DNA from: Bacteroidota bacterium
GTDB lineage: Bacteria; Bacteroidota; Bacteroidia; Cytophagales; Cyclobacteriaceae
DNA length: 41,804 bases
Reading direction: 5' to 3'
NCBI GenBank assembly: GCA_016178785.1
Contig: JACOSO010000093.1
Location: 1-41,804 of the forward strand
Position 1 is the stretch's first letter. The number at the start of each line of letters is the position of its first letter. Of the stretch, positions 24,074 through 30,995 are shown piece after piece. A program made the position numbers and the translations under genes. The notes beneath the pieces were generated by a model. It had not been told where the DNA came from. It saw only the letters and a program-made list of their open reading frames with translations, and did no database searches.

Positions 24074-26479
24074 TTAGAATTTAACACCGAACCCAACGTA
24101 CAAACTTCTTCCGATGGAAGGAATAATTCCCGGCCCCGGGTACTCTCCGGTGCGAAGCGTAAAGTAGCGCGCATCGGCTAAGTTGTTTACACCGAATTTC
24201 AAATTGTAATTCTTGATGTGCAGCGTACCAGACCAATCCATTACAGTGTATGCCGGAATTAGTCCTGCTACAGCATCGGCCGAAGCCGTAGCAGCATTGC
24301 TCGCATCGCCATATGATTTGGCGGTGCTACTGATCAAAAAGGTAGTTGAGAATTTTTTCACCACCACATTTAATCCAAATCGATTGATGCTGGTGGGAGC
24401 ATACTCTACATATTTGCCTTTGTATTCACCTGAAACGTATTTGGCATCGATAAGCGCGAGTGAGTTGAAGAAACTCAAGCTCCATTTCTTGCCTTCGCTA
24501 AGTGCCTTGATGGGATTGAATTCAATATATGATTCAATTCCTTTGTGAATACTGTTGGCTACATTGGTGCGATATGGATTGAGGTTGCCGCTTCCATCGT
24601 CTTTTAGCGTAAGCCCCACCCGATCATTGTATTGCAAGTAGAACCCGCTAATATCGAAATTCAAAAAATTCTGTACTGATCCGCGAAAGCCAACATCAGC
24701 ATTCGAGCCATTTGAATCTTTCATCTTCGGATCGATTGTAACAGTCGTGCCAAACGGGGTGAGCGAGGAGTAATCCAACGGCCTGTACGCTTGCGACCAG
24801 TTAGCGTAAATATTAGTCGAAGATGTTAAACAAAACTGCGCACCGACTCCCGTCAAAAAAATGTAACGATTTTTCGAGCGGTCTGAATACACCACCGCAG
24901 TTTCATCTTCCGTTGGGTTGTATCCTTTTATCGTTGAGTTAATGTATTCAAAGCGAGCGCCTGGTGTAATTGATAACCGTTCGTTGAACCGAAAGGTGTT
25001 TTCGATAAACGGTGCAATGTTGGTTGTGGTAAAATTCAAATCATATTCGTAGACAGGATTCACCAAAGTCAAATCAAAATCCGAACCGGTTGTGCCCTCA
25101 CCGCCACCCTGCCTTTTCATTTTTCCGGAAAAGTATCTTACTCCAGCTGCAAGTGTATTTGAGGTTGATCCGAGATCATAATGAGATAACAATCTCGCTT
25201 CATTCGTCCAACTCTTAAAGTCCTCGTGCTCTACCTCGCGATTTACATAATCATTGGTAACAGGGTCGATGGCATCTGCCGCATTGGGGCCACCGTCTTC
25301 ATTGCGCCAAACAAGTTCACGCACGCTGTTGTTATAAGATGATTTGACGCTAAGCGATGTCGATGAAGAAAGTTTCCAGTCGAAAGTTGCAGTCAAAATA
25401 TTCCACGGGCTCCTAAGCCAATTTCTTGCCCTGTAAGATTTATTCATGCCGTAGGCTAGCAAACTATCAGAAAGCCCGCCTGCCATGTGAATGCGATTTC
25501 TAAGAATGGAATACTCCAGCCCCACTTTGATTTTATCCGTTGCTTGAAAATCCACATGAGCAAAGCCCGCAAATTTTTGTACATCTGAATTGGGCCGCCA
25601 TCCTTGAATGGTTTGCGCTTGTACAAAAGAGTAATAATTGAATTTTCCCATTTGTCCTCCCACTGAATTGAACGTGCTTAGAAAACCAAAACTTCCTCCT
25701 GTTTGCTGCGTTGTAAATTCAAAAGGTTTTTTCGCTGATCCTTTTTTTATCACGTAGTTGATCACTCCACCAAACTGCGGACCGAATTGCAATGAAGATG
25801 CCCCACGGGTTACTTCAATTCTCTCAACAGCTTCTAATGGCGGCAAGTAATAAGATTCAGGATAACCATAAAGATCAGCAGTGATGTTGTATCCATTTTG
25901 ACGTGTGTTGGTTTCTACTGATTGAGTAGGAGTCAATCCTCTAAAGCCAATACCATTGGCAGGGAAGCCACTTAGTTCAGTTTCTGAATAATTGGCTCCA
26001 GGCACACGGCCAAGCACCTGGCGTGGATTATTTTGTGCGGTGTTTGCATCAAGACTGTCAAGGAGCAGCACCTCTGTTTTTTTCCCAGAGAAGATTACAC
26101 CATCGTGGGTTTCGTCAAGATAGCCCATCCCCGTGATCGACTTTATGCCTTGCACTTCAACTTCATTCAAAACCTCCAGTTTCTCTTCGCCCAGAAAATT
26201 GACTTCGGTTGTCTCACCGGATTTTACTTCGATGGTCTCTGTCTTCGATTTAAATCCAACAGCAGAAAAATGAATCTCGTGGCTTCCCACAGGAACATTA
26301 GTAATTAAGTATGCCCCATTGACGTCAGAGGCCACAACATGTTTGTGCTTCTCTAAATAGATGTGAGCATGTACTATCGGCTTGCCAGAAACGCCAGTAA
26401 CAGAGCCTTTAATTGTACCAGTCTGAGCATAAACAGCTGAAAATGAAATGTATAGAATAAATAAAAGGGTGTTTTTCAT
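24074..26479 (-). CDS. TonB-dependent receptor, FecA-like, with N-terminal carboxypeptidase-like domain
   Basis: The 801-residue protein has a signal peptide (to about residue 18), then a carboxypeptidase-regulatory-like beta-sandwich (GTIKGSVTGVSGKPIVHAH, about 20-100) that is common in Bacteroidota receptors. The plug domain follows at about 130-250 (NPRQVLGRVPGANYSE, VERIEVTRGASSLQFGPQ), then a 22-strand-type barrel ending in GRSLYVGFGVKF with a terminal Phe. It imports an iron complex across the outer membrane using TonB energy. The ligand is not certain; similarity is nearest to ferric-citrate-type receptors. It leads the operon, with a promoter and a palindromic operator directly upstream. 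Confidence 0.96.
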   Translation of the reverse strand: MKNTLLFILYISFSAVYAQTGTIKGSVTGVSGKPIVHAHIYLEKHKHVVASDVNGAYLITNVPVGSHEIHFSAVGFKSKTETIEVKSGETTEVNFLGEEKLEVLNEVEVQGIKSITGMGYLDETHDGVIFSGKKTEVLLLDSLDANTAQNNPRQVLGRVPGANYSETELSGFPANGIGFRGLTPTQSVETNTRQNGYNITADLYGYPESYYLPPLEAVERIEVTRGASSLQFGPQFGGVINYVIKKGSAKKPFEFTTQQTGGSFGFLSTFNSVGGQMGKFNYYSFVQAQTIQGWRPNSDVQKFAGFAHVDFQATDKIKVGLEYSILRNRIHMAGGLSDSLLAYGMNKSYRARNWLRSPWNILTATFDWKLSSSTSLSVKSSYNNSVRELVWRNEDGGPNAADAIDPVTNDYVNREVEHEDFKSWTNEARLLSHYDLGSTSNTLAAGVRYFSGKMKRQGGGEGTTGSDFDLTLVNPVYEYDLNFTTTNIAPFIENTFRFNERLSITPGARFEYINSTIKGYNPTEDETAVVYSDRSKNRYIFLTGVGAQFCLTSSTNIYANWSQAYRPLDYSSLTPFGTTVTIDPKMKDSNGSNADVGFRGSVQNFLNFDISGFYLQYNDRVGLTLKDDGSGNLNPYRTNVANSIHKGIESYIEFNPIKALSEGKKWSLSFFNSLALIDAKYVSGEYKGKYVEYAPTSINRFGLNVVVKKFSTTFLISSTAKSYGDASNAATASADAVAGLIPAYTVMDWSGTLHIKNYNLKFGVNNLADARYFTLRTGEYPGPGIIPSIGRSLYVGFGVKF

Positions 26480-26504
26480 TGTTTAGAATTATTATAAATA
26501 ATTG

Positions 26505-26535
26505 CAAATATGCACCTGAACCAGATTCAAGTCAA
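26505..26535 (-). promoter_or_regulatory. Promoter of the TonB/imelysin operon
   Basis: On the minus strand CATATTTG (26512-26505) matches TANNTTTG at all but one fixed base, and TTG (26535-26533) lies 20 bases upstream as the -33 element. The implied start near 26498 gives a leader of about 20 bases before the receptor ATG. Confidence 0.55.
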
Positions 26536-26538
26536 TAC

Positions 26539-26561
26539 TTATTTAGAATATTTCTAAATAA
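26539..26561. promoter_or_regulatory. Palindromic operator, Fur/DtxR-like, before the iron-type operon
   Basis: TTATTTAGA (26539-26547) and TCTAAATAA (26553-26561) are exact inverted repeats around the five bases ATATT. The site lies three bases upstream of the -33 element of the receptor promoter. Its A/T-rich TTTAGAA-TTCTAAA form resembles metalloregulator boxes. The regulator identity is inference. Confidence 0.6.
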
Positions 26562-26597
26562 TATGATTAAAATCAGTTAAACTGACCGGGAAGAAGG

Positions 26598-26670
26598 TGG
26601 GACCTGTGGGATTCGAACCCATGACCTGCTCCGCCAGCTGGCGGATAGTGCTCTAAAACAGCTTTTTTAG
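26598..26670 (-). pseudogene. Decayed tRNA: 3' half with a palindrome replacing the anticodon arm
   Basis: On the minus strand the 3' half of a tRNA is clear: variable AGGTC, T arm ATGGG-TTCGAAT-CCCAC (one outer mismatch), acceptor strand AGGTCCC and discriminator A. Upstream, a D-arm-like GAGCAC survives. The anticodon arm position holds the perfect 16-base palindrome TCCGCCAGCTGGCGGA (26630-26645), and no GGGACCT 5' acceptor strand is present. Instead CTCTAAAA and TTTTAGAG form an inverted repeat at about 26651-26672. I conclude it is not a working tRNA. Confidence 0.6.
26630..26645. repeat. Perfect 16-base GC-rich palindrome
   Basis: TCCGCCAGCTGGCGGA equals its own reverse complement. It sits within the tRNA remnant where an anticodon arm should be and differs in base composition from its surroundings, as an inserted interspersed palindrome would. 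Confidence 0.8.
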
Positions 26671-26675
26671 AGTTG

Positions 26676-26751
26676 TGGGATGTACTGGACTCGAACCAGT
26701 GACCCCTTGCCTGTCAAGCAAGTGCTCTGAACCAAACTGAGCTAACACCCC
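26676..26751 (-). tRNA. tRNA-Val (anticodon GAC)
   Basis: The 76 bases fold into a full cloverleaf on the minus strand: acceptor GGGGTGT with ACATCCC (one G-T pair), D arm GCTC-AGTTTGGTTCA-GAGC, anticodon stem CTTGC with GCAAG and loop TTGACAG, variable GGGTC, T arm ACTGG-TTCGAGT-CCAGT and discriminator A. Anticodon GAC reads the valine codons GUC and GUU. CCA is not encoded. Confidence 0.9.
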
Positions 26752-26761
26752 AAAATTGTCG

Positions 26762-26777
26762 AGCTGGTTAACCAGCT
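26762..26777. repeat. Second perfect 16-base palindrome, upstream of tRNA-Val
   Basis: AGCTGGTTAACCAGCT is its own reverse complement. It lies ten bases before the 5' end of tRNA-Val, between it and the kinase gene, and shares the CAGCTGG/CCAGCT motif with the palindrome at 26630. It could be a regulator-binding site or a relic of an interspersed repeat. The rest of the 26480-26858 gap holds only the promoter, operator and tRNA items listed. Confidence 0.7.
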
Positions 26778-26858
26778 GGCTTTCAAAAATATGAAAAGGA
26801 TACGCTTTTGGTACAACCGCTTACACTTTTCCTGATTAATTCCTTATTTGTAATAGAT

Positions 26859-28670
26859 ATGAAGAGGGCTTTGATCATCTTTTTTACTCTTTCTATTCCG
26901 CATTTGGGTTTTGCAGGCCCTGACAGTCTTGTAGTAAGTCAACTGAATGCGAAAGCGTACAAATACTATTTGTACAATCCTGATTCCTCCATTCTTCTGG
27001 CAAATCGGGCCATTGTTCTTGCCGAAAAAGAGGGATATAAATTTCAATCAGCATACGGTTATTATATTTTGTCAAAAGCCAACTGGGCCAAAGCCAATTA
27101 TCTATTAAGCATCCACTATGGATTTAAGGCCCTAAAGACCTATGAGAACTCAAGTTATATTTTCAATTGGGGAGAATGTAACTTATCTCTTGCGCGAACA
27201 TTTGTTGACGTAAAGAAATACAGTCAGGCAAAAGCTTACATAGATCAGGCGCTGGTTTTGGCGAAAAGAAATAGTGACACCAAACTATTGGCAGAAGCGT
27301 TTCGCGAAAAATCCTTCCTGTTATTAGAGTTGAAGCAATATGATTCTGCTTTGTATTATAGCAATATGGGAATTGAAATTTATGAAGTTTTGAAAGACTC
27401 ACTCAATAAAAGCATTCTTTATGGGCGCAACACAAGAATATTTTTTGAACTAAAAGATTATAAAAAAAGCATAGCCTATAATAAGAAATCAATTTTGATG
27501 GACAGCCTCGCAGGCAATAGAAGGGCGCTTGGCATTTCCTACTTTATGATGGGCAAAATTTTTTATGCCGTCAATAAAAAAGACAGCGCTCTTTTATCTC
27601 TTACGAAGAGTATCCCAATCAGCAAGTCTATTCGAAATCTCCCCACACTGATTAAGACCCACGAGCTGATTGCTATGATCTATGAAGAAAAAAGTCAATT
27701 GGTTGAATCTACCTATCATCTGAAACTGCTCAGCGCGTACAAAGACAGTTTATACAATCTTGAAGAGCATGGACAAATTCAAGAGATCCTTTCCGGCTAT
27801 GAATTAGCCTCAAAAGAAAAAACCATTCTTTCTCTTGAAAATGAAAATGCAAAGGAAAAAGAAAGCAATCGCATTATACAGTTAGCTGTGATTTATATCA
27901 GTGTTGTTGCTGCTCTGCTTGCCACCTTGTCGATTGTTTTTTGGAGGATGCGACAATGGAAGGTGAGAGAGGCAAGAACACTGCAAGAAGTGAATCAACT
28001 GAAGTCAAAATTGTTTTCAGTGATCAGCCATGACTTGCGCGGGCCCATAAATAATTTGCAATCCTTGCTCGAAATGGTGACTAAAGAATATGTTACTCCC
28101 GATGAATTCAAAAATATTTCGGTCAAACTCAAATCAAGCCTTAATATCTCACAAAATACGTTGGAAAATTTGTTGCACTGGTCACTGAGCCAGATGGAGG
28201 GCATCCGCACGCAAAAAACAATTTTCAATATTCGACCCGTGATTGCTGACGTGGTGAATCTTACAGAGGAAACAGCCTCCAAAAAACAAATCAGCATTAT
28301 TAATGAGGCCAATAGAGATTTAATGGTAAATGCTGATATAAATCAAGTGAACTTGATTCTGCGTAACCTAGTGCAAAATGCCATCAAGTTTTCTTCTCAG
28401 GGCAGTCAAGTGTCAATTAAAACCATGGTGCAAAATAATTTTTGTATGGTAGATATTTGCGACTCGGGCATAGGCATGACTGCTGCCGAAATCAGTTTAG
28501 TGCTTAATTCAAATGAATATTTCACTAAATCAGGAACTGAAAAGGAAAAAGGAACCGGGCTCGGCTTTCTGCTGTGCAAGGATTTTATCAAGCGAAATGG
28601 CGGAGAAGTGTTTATCGAAAGCGAAGTGGGAAAGAGTACTTGCGTGAGTTTTACTCTCCCAATGGCTTAG
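26859..28670 (+). CDS. TPR-repeat membrane sensor histidine kinase
   Basis: From ATG 26859 (MKRALIIFFTLSIPHLGFA) the protein has 603 residues and a good signal peptide; the longer frame from 26808 is rejected. A periplasmic part of about 300 residues consists of TPR-like helical repeats (for example KKYSQAKAYIDQALVLAK, LKQYDSALYYSNMG). One membrane helix follows (LAVIYISVVAALLATLSIVFW, about 345-366), then HisKA with His391 in VISHDLRGPINN and a HATPase with NLVQNAIKFS, DSGIGM and KGTGLGFLLCKDF. It probably senses a periplasmic protein partner. No response regulator gene is adjacent. Its 3' end overlaps the convergent ferredoxin-like gene by 20 bases. Confidence 0.93.
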   Translation: MKRALIIFFTLSIPHLGFAGPDSLVVSQLNAKAYKYYLYNPDSSILLANRAIVLAEKEGYKFQSAYGYYILSKANWAKANYLLSIHYGFKALKTYENSSYIFNWGECNLSLARTFVDVKKYSQAKAYIDQALVLAKRNSDTKLLAEAFREKSFLLLELKQYDSALYYSNMGIEIYEVLKDSLNKSILYGRNTRIFFELKDYKKSIAYNKKSILMDSLAGNRRALGISYFMMGKIFYAVNKKDSALLSLTKSIPISKSIRNLPTLIKTHELIAMIYEEKSQLVESTYHLKLLSAYKDSLYNLEEHGQIQEILSGYELASKEKTILSLENENAKEKESNRIIQLAVIYISVVAALLATLSIVFWRMRQWKVREARTLQEVNQLKSKLFSVISHDLRGPINNLQSLLEMVTKEYVTPDEFKNISVKLKSSLNISQNTLENLLHWSLSQMEGIRTQKTIFNIRPVIADVVNLTEETASKKQISIINEANRDLMVNADINQVNLILRNLVQNAIKFSSQGSQVSIKTMVQNNFCMVDICDSGIGMTAAEISLVLNSNEYFTKSGTEKEKGTGLGFLLCKDFIKRNGGEVFIESEVGKSTCVSFTLPMA

Positions 28671-28893
28671 ACTCTTTCTTATTCATGAAATAACCCAGCG
28701 CACCTGACGGGCATTTTTTCACTTGCTCCACAATTTTTTCAGAAGTAGATTTTTCGGGGGTGATCCATGGCAATTCTCTCGGGTGAAAGACTTCGCTCAA
28801 ACCTTTGAAGCAAATGCCTGAATGAATGCAGAGATTTGGTTTCCAAACAATGGTCACTTCACCATTCGTATATTTTTTTGTTATGTCCTTCAT
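28651..28893 (-). CDS. Divergent mono-cluster 4Fe-4S ferredoxin-like protein (Fer4_19 type)
   Basis: The 80-residue protein has the pattern CIHSGICFKGLSEVF near the middle and a fourth ligand Cys in VKKCPSGALGY, the arrangement of small divergent (4Fe-4S)-binding proteins. The typical family member carries a single cluster and acts as a cytoplasmic electron carrier. The number of Cys ligands visible is three, so the cluster may use another ligand or be a 3Fe-4S type. It lies 13 bases downstream of the nitroreductase gene, suggesting that the two share an electron-transfer role. Confidence 0.9.
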   Translation of the reverse strand: MKDITKKYTNGEVTIVWKPNLCIHSGICFKGLSEVFHPRELPWITPEKSTSEKIVEQVKKCPSGALGYFMNKKESKPLGE

Positions 28894-28906
28894 AGACTTC
28901 GGAAAT

Positions 28907-29482
28907 TTAAAATGACCGATTCATTACAAATTCATCTTGAACATTCCGCATTCGCGGAGAAGTCTCTCGCTGTTGCAAATGTGAAGGCAGTTGATCCACG
29001 TCTCCGGCATACCCAACGGCAATGACTACACCTTCTTCAAAATCAGTGGGCACATTTAAGTTCTTTCGAAGCAATTGATGATCGAACCCACCCATTTGAT
29101 GTGTGTTCAACCCCAGATGTGTGGCTTGCAGGGACAAAAATGCATTAGCCGCACCTACATCGTACTTGGCAGCTCCATTAGCCGATCCGTTTCTTGAAAA
29201 ATTCTTCTTGCAAAAAGAAACGATTAATAGCTGCGCATCTTTGGCCCAACTTTTATTTCCTTCATTAAGTGCGTCAAAAATTTTTTGCCAAAGCTCTTGC
29301 CCCTTGGTGGCATAAATGTATCTCCAGGGCTGTTCATTAAGACTGGAAGGAGCCCAGCGCGCAGCTTCAAAGAGTGATTTTATTCTTTCTAGTTCAATCG
29401 GCCGTTCTGAAAAAGCCCTGCGGCTCCTCCGTGATTTTATTAGATCCAGAACATCTGACTCAAACTCAGATGATGTTTGCAT
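28907..29482 (-). CDS. Nitroreductase-family FMN oxidoreductase
   Basis: The 191-residue protein opens with LIKSRRSRRAFSERPIELE, the phosphate-binding Arg cluster of the family, followed by RWAPSSLNEQPWRYIYA, which contacts FMN. Later parts are AFLSLQATHLGLNTHQMGGFD and EGVVIAVGYAGD. These dimeric enzymes reduce nitro-compounds, quinones or enones with NAD(P)H; the natural substrate is unknown. The ferredoxin-like gene follows closely and may be its partner. The gene is separated from lipA by 57 bases. Confidence 0.93.
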   Translation of the reverse strand: MQTSSEFESDVLDLIKSRRSRRAFSERPIELERIKSLFEAARWAPSSLNEQPWRYIYATKGQELWQKIFDALNEGNKSWAKDAQLLIVSFCKKNFSRNGSANGAAKYDVGAANAFLSLQATHLGLNTHQMGGFDHQLLRKNLNVPTDFEEGVVIAVGYAGDVDQLPSHLQQRETSPRMRNVQDEFVMNRSF

Positions 29483-29539
29483 GATTATTAAAATTTACTT
29501 TCAATTTAAAACAATTAAAAATAAATTCAGTTCCGGATC

Positions 29540-30424
29540 TCAGTCCATCGGCACATTAACATGGCGCTCGGCATGATAGGAGGAGCGCACAAGCGGACCG
29601 GCTTCAACATATTTCATTCCGCGTTTCAAACCCTCTTCTTTATACATTTCAAAAGTATCAGGATGAACAAACTCGGCCACTTCGAGGTGCATTTTGGTGG
29701 GCTGCAAATACTGACCGAGCGTAAGGATCATCAAGCCATTGGCGGCAAGATCATCCATTGCCTTGAAAACTTCTTCTTTTGTTTCGCCTACGCCCAACAT
29801 GATTCCGCTTTTGGTGCGCTTACCTGCTTCGCGAATGCGTTTGATTTGCTCAAGGCTGCGCTCATATTTTGCTTGTGGTCTTACTATGCGATACAAACGT
29901 CCAACGGTTTCCATGTTGTGACTTACCACTTCTTGTCCGCCATCAATCATTCTATAGAGCGCTTCCCAATTTCCTTTTGTATCGGGGATCAATGTTTCAA
30001 TTGTTGTCCCCGGGCTTTGCAATTTTGTTTGCACTACAGTTTGATACCACACTTCTGCACCACGGTCTTTCAACTCATCCCGATTTACCGAAGTGATCAC
30101 CGCGTGCTTCACACCCATTTTTTTTATGGCATCGGCCACGCGCGCGGGTTCATCCAAATCATATTCTGTTGGGCGGCCTGTTGCCACTGCACAAAATGTG
30201 CAACTGCGTGTGCAGATGTTTCCGAGTATCATAAAGGTGGCGGTGCCTGCACCCCAGCACTCGCCCATGTTCGGGCAATTGCCACTTTCGCAAATTGTGT
30301 GAAGTTTATTCTCATCAACCAGCTTGCGAACCCTAGCATACTCCGCCCCAACAGGCAATTTCACCCGTAGCCAATCAGGCTTGCGTTTTTTTTGTTCGGA
30401 TGATATGACTGGCAATTCGATCAT
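29540..30424 (-). CDS. lipA: Lipoyl synthase
   Basis: The 294-residue radical-SAM enzyme shows both iron-sulfur sites. The auxiliary cluster is [12 protein letters not shown] and the SAM cluster is [10 protein letters not shown]. The late motif [11 protein letters not shown] carries the Ser ligand of the auxiliary cluster. It inserts two sulfur atoms into the octanoyl chain on carrier proteins to make lipoyl groups. The gene lies directly downstream of gcvH, which codes for one of the carriers it modifies; the gap between them is filled by an inverted heptamer array. Confidence 0.98.
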   Translation of the reverse strand: MIELPVISSEQKKRKPDWLRVKLPVGAEYARVRKLVDENKLHTICESGNCPNMGECWGAGTATFMILGNICTRSCTFCAVATGRPTEYDLDEPARVADAIKKMGVKHAVITSVNRDELKDRGAEVWYQTVVQTKLQSPGTTIETLIPDTKGNWEALYRMIDGGQEVVSHNMETVGRLYRIVRPQAKYERSLEQIKRIREAGKRTKSGIMLGVGETKEEVFKAMDDLAANGLMILTLGQYLQPTKMHLEVAEFVHPDTFEMYKEEGLKRGMKYVEAGPLVRSSYHAERHVNVPMD

Positions 30425-30430
30425 TGATAA

Positions 30431-30509
30431 GTTAACGGTTAATCGTTAATGGTTAATCGTAAATAGATGTCAATAGTTCCCAATTAACTATTAACGTTTA
30501 ACGATTAAC
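30431..30509. repeat. Heptamer repeat array D with inverted arms, gcvH-lipA gap
   Basis: Five heptamers of type GTTAATN start at 30431, 30438, 30445, 30452 and 30459. After a spacer of 16 bases the reverse-complement type NATTAAC/NTTTAAC follows in four heptamers at 30482, 30489, 30496 and 30503. The last unit ends on the first base of the gcvH stop codon. The arms could pair over about 28 bases with scattered mismatches. Confidence 0.85.
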
Positions 30510-30889
30510 TATTTTCCAATAAGTTCCTTGTACTGAGCAGATGACAAAAGACTTGAAACTTCAGCAGAATTTTTGATAGAAATTTTCACCATCCAGCCTT
30601 CGCCATAAGGATCGCTGTTTACTTTTTCGGGAGCAGACTCCAATGCCTTATTGAACTCAGTAATTTTTCCACTCAAAGGCAAAAATAAATCCGAAACTGT
30701 TTTCACAGCCTCTACTGTTCCAAAAACATCGTGTTGGTTCAATTCTTGGCCGGCTGTGGTAACATCCACATAAACGATGTCACCCAGTTCGCCTTGTGCA
30801 AATTCGGTGATGCCAACGGTGGCTATTGCGCCATCAATTTTTACCCATTCGTGATCTTTGGTGTACTTCAATTCTGCAGGAATATTCAT
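30509..30889 (-). CDS. gcvH: Glycine cleavage system H protein
   Basis: The 126-residue protein has the usual H-protein layout: [12 protein letters not shown] near the start, [16 protein letters not shown], and the lipoyl-lysine hairpin [16 protein letters not shown], with Lys63 as the lipoyl site. The end [16 protein letters not shown] is also typical. It shuttles the aminomethyl group between the P, T and L proteins of glycine cleavage. It lies downstream of sprA on the same strand and upstream of lipA. The sprA-gcvH neighbourhood is conserved in other Bacteroidota. Confidence 0.98.
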   Translation of the reverse strand: MNIPAELKYTKDHEWVKIDGAIATVGITEFAQGELGDIVYVDVTTAGQELNQHDVFGTVEAVKTVSDLFLPLSGKITEFNKALESAPEKVNSDPYGEGWMVKISIKNSAEVSSLLSSAQYKELIGK

Positions 30890-30924
30890 AGGGGATTTTT
30901 TTAGAGCCCCAAAAATAATGGTAA

Positions 30925-30959
30925 ATGGTCAATAGTCAATAGTCGATAGTCAATAGTAT
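30925..30959. repeat. Heptamer repeat array E (single arm), sprA-gcvH gap
   Basis: Five head-to-tail heptamers of type ATAGTCA start at 30925, 30932, 30939, 30946 and 30953, with the core AGTC or GGTC in fixed position and the last unit degenerate. No reverse-complement arm follows. The core equals that of array C in the str operon. Confidence 0.8.
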
Positions 30960-30995
30960 TGTCTTCGTCAGAAAACGATCGAAATCAAAGCAATG

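Noticed and set aside
26651..26672. Inverted repeat CTCTAAAA/TTTTAGAG as terminator of tRNA-Val
   Set aside because: The stem is weak and no T run follows on the minus strand; it may be part of the decayed tRNA.
29561..30370. Open frame of 269 codons on the plus strand
   Set aside because: It is antisense to lipA, which has all family motifs; the plus-strand protein has no recognisable domain and odd composition.
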